From: JBOGHU01 sp050742255
GTDB taxonomy: Bacteria; Actinomycetota; Acidimicrobiia; Acidimicrobiales; CADCSY01
DNA length: 16,117 nucleotides
NCBI GenBank assembly: GCA_050742255.1
Contig: JBOGHU010000004.1
Span: forward strand, 1 to 16,117
Direction of reading: 5' to 3'
Numbering within the stretch: position 1 is the stretch's first letter; every line of letters begins with the position of its first letter. Shown piece by piece: positions 7,766-14,053 of this stretch. Position numbers and translations under genes: made by a program. The notes beneath the pieces are model-generated. The model was given only the letters and a program-made list of their open reading frames with translations, searched no databases and was not told the DNA's origin.

Positions 7766-8742
7766 CAGGTCGTGGCCGTCTCGCGGCGCACGCGTGGATC
7801 CAGCAACGGGTAGGTGAGGTCGGCCAGCAGGTTCATCCCGATGATGGTCAGGGTGAGCAGCAGGAACGCTCCCTGCAGCAAGGGGTAGTCACGAGCCAGG
7901 ACGGCCTCGAAGAGCATCCGACCGAGGCCCGGGTAGGAGAAGACGGTCTCGACGACCACGGCGCCCCCGAGCAACCAACCCAGCTCGAGCATCACGTGCG
8001 TGTGGACCGGCAGCACGGCGTTGGGAAGGGCGTGGCGGAAGAGGATCCGACCACCGGAGAGACCCTTGGCCCGGGCCATGAGCACGTACCCGCTGCCCAT
8101 CACCGACAGCATCGAGTAGCGCACCAGCAGGTAGGTCTGGCCCACGCCGGCCAGGACGAGGGTCGTCACGGGCAGGGCCAGCCGCCGCGCCACCTCGAAC
8201 AGCCACGCCGCGCCCCTCGCATCGGGATCCAGGACGACGGCGCCGAAGGCCGGGAGGAGGTGGAGGTGGACGCTGAACGCGAGGATCAGCAGCATGCCGA
8301 TCCAGAATGGCGGCATCGCGTCCAGTGCCAGGAAGGCGACGAGGCTGCCCAGTCCGCCCCGGCTGGTCCGGGCAGCGCCGGACAGGACGCCGAAGGCCAC
8401 GCCGACGACCACGATCACCACGAGGCTGGCGCCCATGAGCAGCAGCGTCCATGGCAGGCGCTCCAGGATCCGCGTGGTGACCGGCCTCTTGTCGTTCAAC
8501 GACCGTCCCAGGTCCCCCGTGGCCACGCTGCGCAGGTAGTCGGCGAGCTGGGTCGTCAACGGCCGGTCCAGCCCGTACCGGGCGAGGAGCTCCTGGCGCG
8601 CCTCGGGTGACAGGAGCCGGGCTTCCTCGCCGGCGATGGCACGCAGCGGCCCGCCCGGCATGGCCCTCGGCAGCGTGAAGTTGATGCTCAGTGCGACCAT
8701 GACCACCAGGACGTACTGCGCGGCCCGGCGGGTCAGACTCAA
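7765..8742 (-). CDS. Peptide-type ABC importer permease (DppB/OppB-like), TTG start
   Basis: Inner-membrane permease of 325 aa, typical of B subunits. It has an N-terminal helix (about 8-27), the conserved external region LLSPEARQELLARYGLDRPL, GDLGRSLNDKRPVTTRILER, five further hydrophobic segments, and the EAA-type loop ARAKGLSGGRILFRHALPNA. It ends with LADLTYPLLDPRVR, the usual B-subunit close. The frame opens directly after the TAG of the binding-protein gene and contains no ATG or GTG near the start. TTG at 8742-8740 is therefore the start, served by AGGAGG at 8760-8755. It pairs with the downstream C-type permease. Confidence 0.92.
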   Translation of the reverse strand: MSLTRRAAQYVLVVMVALSINFTLPRAMPGGPLRAIAGEEARLLSPEARQELLARYGLDRPLTTQLADYLRSVATGDLGRSLNDKRPVTTRILERLPWTLLLMGASLVVIVVVGVAFGVLSGAARTSRGGLGSLVAFLALDAMPPFWIGMLLILAFSVHLHLLPAFGAVVLDPDARGAAWLFEVARRLALPVTTLVLAGVGQTYLLVRYSMLSVMGSGYVLMARAKGLSGGRILFRHALPNAVLPVHTHVMLELGWLLGGAVVVETVFSYPGLGRMLFEAVLARDYPLLQGAFLLLTLTIIGMNLLADLTYPLLDPRVRRETATT

Positions 8743-8754
8743 GGGAGCGCCATC

Positions 8755-8760
8755 CCTCCT
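8755..8760 (-). promoter_or_regulatory. Ribosome-binding site AGGAGG for the B permease, with a nested mini-ORF
   Basis: A perfect AGGAGG directly abuts the binding-protein stop codon. It lies 12 bases before the TTG start of the permease. An out-of-frame ATG at 8753-8751 opens a five-codon frame (ATG GCG CTC CCT TGA), whose TGA overlaps the TTG start. The site supports TTG as the permease start. Confidence 0.6.
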
Positions 8761-10527
8761 CTACTGCTCGGCGCTGCTCTTGGCGCGACGCCACGCCAGG
8801 GCTCCGCCACCAACCGCCAAGGCGACGAGCAGAGCGACGACAACGGCCACCACGCCACCCGCCGCACCGCCGCCCTCATCCCGCCCGGACACATCGGTGG
8901 GAACCGATTCAGCCGCGCTCACGCTCTCCAGCAGCGCCGTCTTGTCGTAGATCCCGACACCTTTCGTGAACGCCCATTCGGAGATCGCGGTCGGTCGGTA
9001 CGGATACAGCAGGTCGCTGTGGTAGAAGACCAGTGTTGGGACGTCCTCGGCCAGCATCTCCTGCATCTCAAGCACCATCGCCCGACGCTTATCCTCGTCG
9101 ACCTGGATCCTCTGCTCGGCAGCCAAGGCGTCGAACTCCGGGTTGGCGTAGCCCATCCGGTTCAGGTCACCGTCGGACGCAAAAAGCCGCCGGAGACTGT
9201 CGGGGTCGGTCTGAAACGGCGGGGTGAGCCAAAGGATGGCGAGCTCGTAATCGCCCCTGTCCACCCGGTCGTCAACCGTCTCGAACTCGAGGGGTTGGAC
9301 GGTGAGCTCGATCCCGACATCAGCGACCATCTCGGCCATCAGCTCTCCTGCCCGAACCCGATCGGGTTCCGAGCTGTAGACCAACACTTCGAACGACAAC
9401 GGCGTGCCATCAGCTTCACGAACTCCGTCACCATCCGAGTCGACGATGCCGGCGTCATCGAGGAGCGCTCTAGCAGCCTCAGGGTCATGGTCGGCCTCGA
9501 GGTCGGGGTTCGCCCACTCCGAAGCGGGATGGACGAACCCGGGATTGCCCGGTGTGCCGAAGCCGTTCAAGACCGTGTCGACCAGCTCCTGCTGGTCGAC
9601 GGCCAGAGCCACCGCCTGACGGACCTCCTGCACGGACGGGCCCGGTCGGCCCAGGTTGAACAGCAACCGGAAGGTGCCGTAACCGGTGCCACGGGCGATC
9701 TTGAAGCCCCGGCCCTCGAACTCACCGATCTGACCCGGGGGAACGCTGCGGTAGGTGGCGTCCACATCACCGGCCTTGAGCGCCAGGAACATCGCCGAAG
9801 CGTCGTCGATGATGGGCGCGACGATCTCCGACACCGCAGGAGGGCCCTTGAAGTAGTCGTCGACGGCTTGCAACCGGTAGGCCTGGCCGGGCGTGTACTG
9901 GACCACTCTGAATGGACCGCTACCGACAGGAAGCGCTTCCGTGGCACCCTCGGGGTTCTCGATCTCTTCGAAGATGTGCTTGGGCATGATCGGGAGGTCT
10001 GCCAACGGTTGGAAGGCGAAGGTGGCCGATGGCTCCGAAAGCACGATCGTGACGTCTAGCTCACCCTCGGTCTCCACCGAGGCCACGTTGGCGACCTCGC
10101 CCGTCCACCGGCCGTGCTCGCGCTGCTTGACGTAGTCGAACGTGAACTTCACGTCTTTCGCTGTAACCGGAACGCCATCGTGCCACTTCAAGCCTTCATG
10201 CAACGTCAGATCCCATGTGATGCCGTCATCAGAGACGTCGAATGACTTCACCATCCACGGAACAACGTTGTTGTCGAGATCGTGCCAGAACAAGGTGTCC
10301 CAGACCAGGGTCAGGTTCTGGTACGTGAGATAGGTGTAAGGCGTCAGGTTGGTGTCGTCGAAGGACAGGGCAAAACGCACCTGGTCGTCGGACCCTGACT
10401 TCCGCTGCGCGAAAGCAGGTCCTGAGGCCACACCGACCATGACTGTGAGCATCAGGACGACCAAGGTTCTGCTCAAGGCGTTCATGGCCCAGGGGTGCCC
10501 ACGAGGCGACGTCTGACGCATGTCCAT
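8761..10527 (-). CDS. Peptide-type ABC importer, extracytoplasmic solute-binding protein (SBP family 5)
   Basis: Captures the substrate outside the membrane and delivers it to the permeases. It is 588 aa from the ATG at 10527, preceded by GAGAGG; ATGs at 10521 and 10485 are alternatives. A signal peptide ends near residue 40 (GVASGPAFA before Q41). There is no lipobox cysteine. Family 5 marks are ITWDLTLHEGLKWHDGVPVT, AKDVKFTFDYV, GSGPFRVVQY and VRQAVALAVDQQELV, plus an acidic DSDGDGVREADG turn. The last 37 residues are a glycine-rich linker, a hydrophobic helix (559-579) and a basic end (WRRAKSSAEQ), so the protein appears tethered by its C-terminus. The gene is poorer in G+C than its neighbours (about 53% in 10261-10320 by hand count). 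Substrates of this family include peptides, nickel and sugars, so the ligand is open. Confidence 0.92.
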   Translation of the reverse strand: MDMRQTSPRGHPWAMNALSRTLVVLMLTVMVGVASGPAFAQRKSGSDDQVRFALSFDDTNLTPYTYLTYQNLTLVWDTLFWHDLDNNVVPWMVKSFDVSDDGITWDLTLHEGLKWHDGVPVTAKDVKFTFDYVKQREHGRWTGEVANVASVETEGELDVTIVLSEPSATFAFQPLADLPIMPKHIFEEIENPEGATEALPVGSGPFRVVQYTPGQAYRLQAVDDYFKGPPAVSEIVAPIIDDASAMFLALKAGDVDATYRSVPPGQIGEFEGRGFKIARGTGYGTFRLLFNLGRPGPSVQEVRQAVALAVDQQELVDTVLNGFGTPGNPGFVHPASEWANPDLEADHDPEAARALLDDAGIVDSDGDGVREADGTPLSFEVLVYSSEPDRVRAGELMAEMVADVGIELTVQPLEFETVDDRVDRGDYELAILWLTPPFQTDPDSLRRLFASDGDLNRMGYANPEFDALAAEQRIQVDEDKRRAMVLEMQEMLAEDVPTLVFYHSDLLYPYRPTAISEWAFTKGVGIYDKTALLESVSAAESVPTDVSGRDEGGGAAGGVVAVVVALLVALAVGGGALAWRRAKSSAEQ

Positions 10528-10623
10528 GGCACCTCTCACCTTCTGGCCGCCCACGGCGACCACCACCACTCGCTATGGGCGTGCTGCCGATATACGGCTC
10601 AGGACGGTACCAGAGTCGGGTGA
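10528..10623. other. Divergent gap between the binding-protein gene and the VOC remnant
   Basis: This gap must hold the promoter of the transporter operon. On the minus strand the best -10-like hexamer is TATATC (10594-10589), and no TTGACA-like -35 is placed correctly for it. CTCAGG (10598-10603) and CCTGAG (10626-10631) form a short inverted repeat with a 22-base spacer. No further gene is visible. The elements are weak and listed only as candidates. Confidence 0.3.
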
Positions 10624-10646
10624 CGCCTGAGCGAGGCCGTCACCGC

Positions 10647-10672
10647 CCTGGGGTTCGCGGCGGGCACCGACG
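10647..10672 (+). repeat. 26-base direct repeat, copy 2 (5' edge of the VOC remnant)
   Basis: Identical to 4684-4709, same orientation, 5963 bases apart, and read in the same amino-acid phase. It lies just before recognisable VOC homology, where LGFAAGTD is not expected from the family. It may therefore mark a recombination or insertion joint. Confidence 0.75.
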
Positions 10673-10815
10673 CGCCGGCCACTACCCTGCGGATCATCTA
10701 CGACGACGCCCCGGCCGCCCTGGAGTGGCTCGCCCGGGCGTTCGGCTTCGTCGAGGTCGAGGTCATCGAGGGCCCCGATGGGACCATCGCCCACGCCGAG
10801 ATGCACTACGGCCCC

Positions 10816-10875
10816 GACACCATGTTGCCGAAGTCGGCCACGGCCGACACCATGTTGCCGAAGTCGGCCACGGCC
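10816..10875 (+). repeat. 30-base perfect tandem duplication inside the VOC remnant
   Basis: Two head-to-tail identical copies (10816-10845 and 10846-10875), each encoding DTMLPKSATA in frame. The identity extends two more bases to the left. Perfect identity suggests a recent event such as replication slippage, or an assembly artefact. Confidence 0.95.
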
Positions 10876-11035
10876 GCCGGTGCGGAGATCGTCATGGAGC
10901 CGACCGACATGGACTTCGGGGCACGCAACTACGCGGCCCGGGACCCCGAAGGCCATCTCTGGGGCTTCGGCACCTACTGGCCCCGCGACCGGAGCGAGTG
11001 AGGGGTGGTGCACGCCGGCCCCGCCCGGTGCAGCT

Positions 11036-11041
11036 GAGAGG
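11036..11041 (+). promoter_or_regulatory. Ribosome-binding site GAGAGG that sets the trmO TTG start
   Basis: GAGAGG lies 7 bases before TTG at 11049. The frame is open far upstream, but only as the out-of-frame shadow of the VOC remnant. GTG 11070 and ATG 11073 are later alternatives without a comparable site. Confidence 0.55.
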
Positions 11042-11048
11042 ACGCACA

Positions 11049-11513
11049 TTGAACCGAGCTCGCTTCGAGGTGATGGCGATCGGGAAGGTCGAGTCTCCCT
11101 TGACCGATCCCGCGTCGGCGCCCAAGCAGGGCCACGAGGGCTCTCCCGAGGCCTGGCTGGTGTTCGAGCCAGCCGTGCTCGAAGGTCTCCAAGGCATCCG
11201 ACCAGGGGATCAGGTCATCGTCCTCACGTGGCTCGACCGAGCGCGCCGCGATGTCCTGCGCGTGCACCCGCGAGACGACATCGCGAACCCCGAGCAAGGG
11301 GTGTTCAACACCCGCTCCGCTGATCGCCCGAACCCGATAGGGATGCACCAAGTGGAGATCGCGTCGATCGACGGCCAGAGAGTTCGAGTACGGAACCTCG
11401 AAGCCTTGGACGGGACACCCATCGTCGACGTGAAACCGCTGCTCAACCCCGGCCGCCTCGGCCAGGCAACGAGCTTCTCCGGTCGCACGACGTCGCCAGG
11501 CGACGTCGTGTGA
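11049..11513 (+). CDS. trmO: tRNA (N6-threonylcarbamoyladenosine-37) methyltransferase TrmO-like protein (YaeB/UPF0066 family)
   Basis: TrmO uses S-adenosylmethionine to methylate t6A37 in certain threonine tRNAs, fine-tuning decoding. The product is 154 aa and corresponds to the core domain; E. coli TrmO carries an extra C-terminal domain, absent here. Key marks are IGKVESPLTDPASAPKQG (11-28), VIVLTWLDRARR, GVFNTRSADRPNPIGMHQVE (84-103, the family signature RPNPIG) and LEALDGTPIVDVKPLL (118-132). The TTG start at 11049 has a good ribosome-binding site. The last dozen codons and the TGA lie within a long palindrome. Some short UPF0066 proteins act on other substrates, so the exact tRNA target is not certain. 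It is convergent with ispG. Confidence 0.88.
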   Translation: MNRARFEVMAIGKVESPLTDPASAPKQGHEGSPEAWLVFEPAVLEGLQGIRPGDQVIVLTWLDRARRDVLRVHPRDDIANPEQGVFNTRSADRPNPIGMHQVEIASIDGQRVRVRNLEALDGTPIVDVKPLLNPGRLGQATSFSGRTTSPGDVV

Positions 11514-11521
11514 CCGGAGAG
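11475..11521. terminator. Near-perfect palindrome over the trmO stop, likely bidirectional terminator
   Basis: Left arm 11477-11497 and right arm 11499-11519 are complementary at 20 of 21 positions; the remaining one is a G-U pair in the plus-strand RNA. A single unpaired A lies between the arms. Two further weak pairs extend the stem outward. It lies between convergent trmO and ispG and includes the trmO TGA. There is no T-run on either side. The symmetry makes both strands read TTSPGDVV. Confidence 0.65.
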
Positions 11522-11555
11522 CCCGTTGTCGTCCCCGGGGACCGGCACTGACCCC

Positions 11556-11575
11556 CGGAGGGCCCTAGCCCTCCG
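11556..11575 (-). terminator. Short hairpin at the ispG stop codon
   Basis: CGGAGGG and CCCTCCG pair across a six-base loop that contains the ispG TAG (11567-11565). It has a seven-bp G+C-rich stem without a following T-run. It may add to termination of the isoprenoid operon together with the larger palindrome 35 bases further on. Confidence 0.4.
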
Positions 11576-12773
11576 CCCGCTGGCGGATCAGCGCGACCCG
11601 GGCCTCGCTGGCGTTGACGTCGTGGCCCTGGTCGGACAGGAGGGCCTGGCGGTCGGCCTCGGCCTGGGCGGCGGCGCCCCCGTCGGCCTGGGCCAGGCGA
11701 GCCTCCACCCCCTCGGCCACCAGCCTCTCTGCTTCGTCCACCAGGGCGGCCACCATCTCCTCCTCGGGCACCACCCGCACTACCTTCCCCCGGATGAACA
11801 GGTGGCCCCGCCGGCGGCCGGCGGCGATGCCCAGGTCGGCGGAGCGGGCCTCGCCCGGGCCGTTGACCACGCAGCCCATCACCGCCACCTGGAGGGGCAG
11901 GTCCCGCTCGGCCAGGGCGGCCTGGGCCTCACCAGCGACCTTGAACACGTCGATCTCGGCTCTCCCGCAGCTCGGGCAGGCGATGAGGTCGACACCGGTG
12001 CGCTCCCGCAGGCCCAGGGCCTCCAGGAGCTGGCGCCCGGCCCTGGCCTCCTCCACCGGGTCGGCGGTGAGGCTGTAGCGGATGGTGTCGCCGATCCCCT
12101 CGCAGAGCAGGGTGGCGATCCCGGCGGTGGCCTTGATCAGACCCCCCGGTGGGGGGCCGGCCTCGGTAACGCCCAGGTGCAGGGGGTGGTCGACGGTCTC
12201 GGCCAGCTGGCGGTAGGCCTCGACCATGAGGCGCACGTCGGAGGCCTTGACCGAGATCTTGACGTCGTCGAAGCCCACCTCGGCGAAGAGCTCCAGCTCC
12301 CGCTGGGCCGACGCCACCAGGGCCTCGGGGGTGACGCCGTGGCTGGCCTCGATGTCGGGGGCGAGGGAGCCGGCGTTGACGCCGATGCGGATGGGGACGC
12401 CCCGATCCCGGGCCTCGGTCGCCACCGCCTTGATGTGGGCGGGTCGGCGGATGTTGCCGGGGTTGAGCCGGAGGCAGTGCACGCCTGCCTCCAGGGCAGC
12501 CAGGGCCAGGCGGTGCTGGAAGTGGATGTCGGCCACCACGGGCACCGGGGACCGGGGCACGAGGCGGGCCAGGCCCTCGGCGGCAGCCTCGTCGTTGCAG
12601 GTGCAGCGGACGATGTCGGCCCCCGCCCCGGCCAGGGCGTAGATCTGGGCCAGGGTGGCCTCGTGGTCGGCGGTGCGGGTGGTGGTCATGGACTGGACCG
12701 TGACCGGCGCGCCGCCCCCCACGGGGACGGACCCGACCTGGATCCGGCGGGTGGCCCGGCGGGGCACGCTCAC
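11565..12773 (-). CDS. ispG: 4-hydroxy-3-methylbut-2-enyl diphosphate synthase (IspG/GcpE)
   Basis: IspG is an iron-sulfur enzyme of the MEP isoprenoid pathway; it converts MEcPP to HMBPP. The product is 402 aa. It shows VGSVPVGGGAPVTVQSMTTT near the start, VRCTCND, LRLNPGNI, RIGVNAGSL, KISVKASD and LHLGVTEAG. The 4Fe-4S ligands are Cys266 and Cys269 (ACPSCGR) and Cys301 (MGCVVNGPGE), with the catalytic Glu308. The frame is open to 13199, but homology starts at the GTG at 12773, which overlaps the rseP TGA as GTGA; a second GTG lies two codons later. About 34 C-terminal residues (QADGGAAAQAEADRQALL and onward) extend beyond the E. coli enzyme. The redox partner is not encoded nearby. Confidence 0.96.
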   Translation of the reverse strand: MSVPRRATRRIQVGSVPVGGGAPVTVQSMTTTRTADHEATLAQIYALAGAGADIVRCTCNDEAAAEGLARLVPRSPVPVVADIHFQHRLALAALEAGVHCLRLNPGNIRRPAHIKAVATEARDRGVPIRIGVNAGSLAPDIEASHGVTPEALVASAQRELELFAEVGFDDVKISVKASDVRLMVEAYRQLAETVDHPLHLGVTEAGPPPGGLIKATAGIATLLCEGIGDTIRYSLTADPVEEARAGRQLLEALGLRERTGVDLIACPSCGRAEIDVFKVAGEAQAALAERDLPLQVAVMGCVVNGPGEARSADLGIAAGRRRGHLFIRGKVVRVVPEEEMVAALVDEAERLVAEGVEARLAQADGGAAAQAEADRQALLSDQGHDVNASEARVALIRQRAEG

Positions 12774-14053
12774 CGAACCGAGATGGGGTTGGCGAGGTCG
12801 AGGTAGACGGTGGTCACGAAGATGAAGGCCAGCACGACGACCACGGCGTAGGTGAGCGGGAGCAGCTTGGTGACGTCGGCCACGTGGCGGCGGCCCTTGC
12901 GGCTGCGGATGCGCTCGTAGGTGGCGATGGCCACGTGCCCGCCGTCGAAGGGCAGCAGCGGCACCAGGTTGAAGACCCCCAGGAACACGTTCACCAGGAA
13001 CAGGAGCTGGAGGCTGCCGGCGACGCTCCCCGCCTGGCTGGCCACCTGGACCACCGCCACCACCGAGACGAGCCGGTTGTCCCCGGTCCCGTCGTCGGCC
13101 CGGCCGGGCCCCTCGGGACCTTGCTGGGTCAGCGTGTCGAGGTAGCCGGAGATGCCCGCAGGCGAGAAGACCTGGCCCAGGCCCTTCACCGACAGCCACA
13201 TGGTCTCGCCCGTCGCCTGGGCCGCATCCACCACCCCCCGCACGGGCCCGGTGCGGACCCGTTCGAACTGGGGGCCGATGCCGAGGAAGCCCATGGTCTC
13301 GCCGCCCTCCCGGCGCTCGGTGAGCGTGGTCTCGAGGACCAGGCGGCGACCGTCACGCTCGACCACGAGGGACACCCGCTCCCCGGGGCGGTCCCGCAGG
13401 TAGGCGGCCAGGTCGTCGAAGCTCCCGAAGCGACGGCCGTCGACGGCCACGATGCGGTCCCCGATCTCGACACCGGCCTCGAGCGCCGGGCTGGGCCCGT
13501 CCTGGAGCTGGCTCAGGGTCCCCACCCGCCAGCGGTCGGAGCCCCGGTCGGGCACCCCCAGACCGACCAGGATGGTGTAGACGAGGGCGAACGCCATGAG
13601 GAAGTGCATGGCCGACCCGGCCACCGCCACCGCCAGCCGGCGGGGGTAGGACTGGTGGCGGTAGGTCCGGTGCTCCTCGGCCGGGTCGACCTCCTCCAGG
13701 TTGCTCATGCCGATGATGCGCACGTAGGCCCCGGCGGGGATGGCCTTGACCCCGTAGGTCGTCTCTCCCCGCTGGATGGACCACAGCTTGGGGCCGAAGC
13801 CGATGAAGAACTCCGTGACCTTCATGCCCGCCGCCCGGGCGGTCAGGTAGTGGCCCAGCTCGTGCAGGAAGATGATCACCACCAGGGCGGCGATGACGGC
13901 CACCACCGAGAGCGACGCCCACACCCCCACCGCCACCGTCAGCGCCACCACCAGGGCCAGGCGGGCCCAGCTCGAGCCCCGGGTGGGCGGCTCCCCGGGG
14001 GCCGGCTGGGGCCGGGGTGCGCCGCCGTGCGGCTCCATGGTCGTCTCGCTCAC
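12770..14053 (-). CDS. rseP: Site-2-type intramembrane zinc metalloprotease (M50; RseP/Rip1-like)
   Basis: Membrane protease that cuts transmembrane substrates, in relatives anti-sigma factors and other regulators. The product is 427 aa. A Pro-rich cytoplasmic N-terminus (about 1-28) is followed by helices containing the zinc motif HELGH (64-68). GETTYGVKAIPAGAYVRIIG and a PDZ domain follow (about 175-260, with GVEIGDRIVAVDGRR). The third ligand motif is NLVPLLPFDGGH (362-373, Asp370). A final helix ends in ANPISVR. The GTG at 14053-14051 overlaps the dxr stop (GTGA) and has AGGAGG at 14067-14062. The dxr-rip1-gcpE order is the same in mycobacteria. Its substrate is not visible here. Confidence 0.94.
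   Translation of the reverse strand: MSETTMEPHGGAPRPQPAPGEPPTRGSSWARLALVVALTVAVGVWASLSVVAVIAALVVIIFLHELGHYLTARAAGMKVTEFFIGFGPKLWSIQRGETTYGVKAIPAGAYVRIIGMSNLEEVDPAEEHRTYRHQSYPRRLAVAVAGSAMHFLMAFALVYTILVGLGVPDRGSDRWRVGTLSQLQDGPSPALEAGVEIGDRIVAVDGRRFGSFDDLAAYLRDRPGERVSLVVERDGRRLVLETTLTERREGGETMGFLGIGPQFERVRTGPVRGVVDAAQATGETMWLSVKGLGQVFSPAGISGYLDTLTQQGPEGPGRADDGTGDNRLVSVVAVVQVASQAGSVAGSLQLLFLVNVFLGVFNLVPLLPFDGGHVAIATYERIRSRKGRRHVADVTKLLPLTYAVVVVLAFIFVTTVYLDLANPISVR

Larger units (their letters stand above)
10624..11001 (+). pseudogene. Degenerate VOC (glyoxalase/PhnB-like) family gene
   Basis: In this frame, homology to small VOC-superfamily proteins begins near 10681: TLRIIYDDAPAALEWLARAF, then GTIAHAEMHYG. 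The C-terminal half, AGAEIVMEPTDMDFG and ARDPEGHLWGFGTYWP, is very typical. Two things are wrong. First, between the upstream in-frame stop (10621-10623) and Met at 10801 there is no ATG, GTG or TTG. Second, the middle of the fold (roughly 40 residues linking HAEMHYG to AGAEIV) is missing, and a duplicated ten-residue DTMLPKSATA stands there instead. A metal-binding fold of this kind is unlikely to work without that part. I read it as a decayed gene. A CTG start (for example 10627) cannot be excluded. Confidence 0.7.

Noticed and set aside
10801..11001. Independent 66-aa gene starting at ATG 10801
   Set aside because: VOC homology continues upstream of this Met in the same frame, so it is the tail of a broken gene rather than a separate small protein.
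11009..11032. Inverted repeat TGCAC/GTGCA before trmO
   Set aside because: Only five pairs with a long G+C-rich loop, not distinguishable from background here.
10575..11048. Long N-terminal extension of trmO starting at ATG 10575
   Set aside because: The extension is Arg/Gly-rich read-through of the VOC remnant in another frame. TrmO homology begins at 11049 with a good ribosome-binding site.
12774..13199. N-terminal extension of ispG up to 13199
   Set aside because: It lies out of frame inside rseP, while IspG homology begins at the GTG overlapping the rseP stop.
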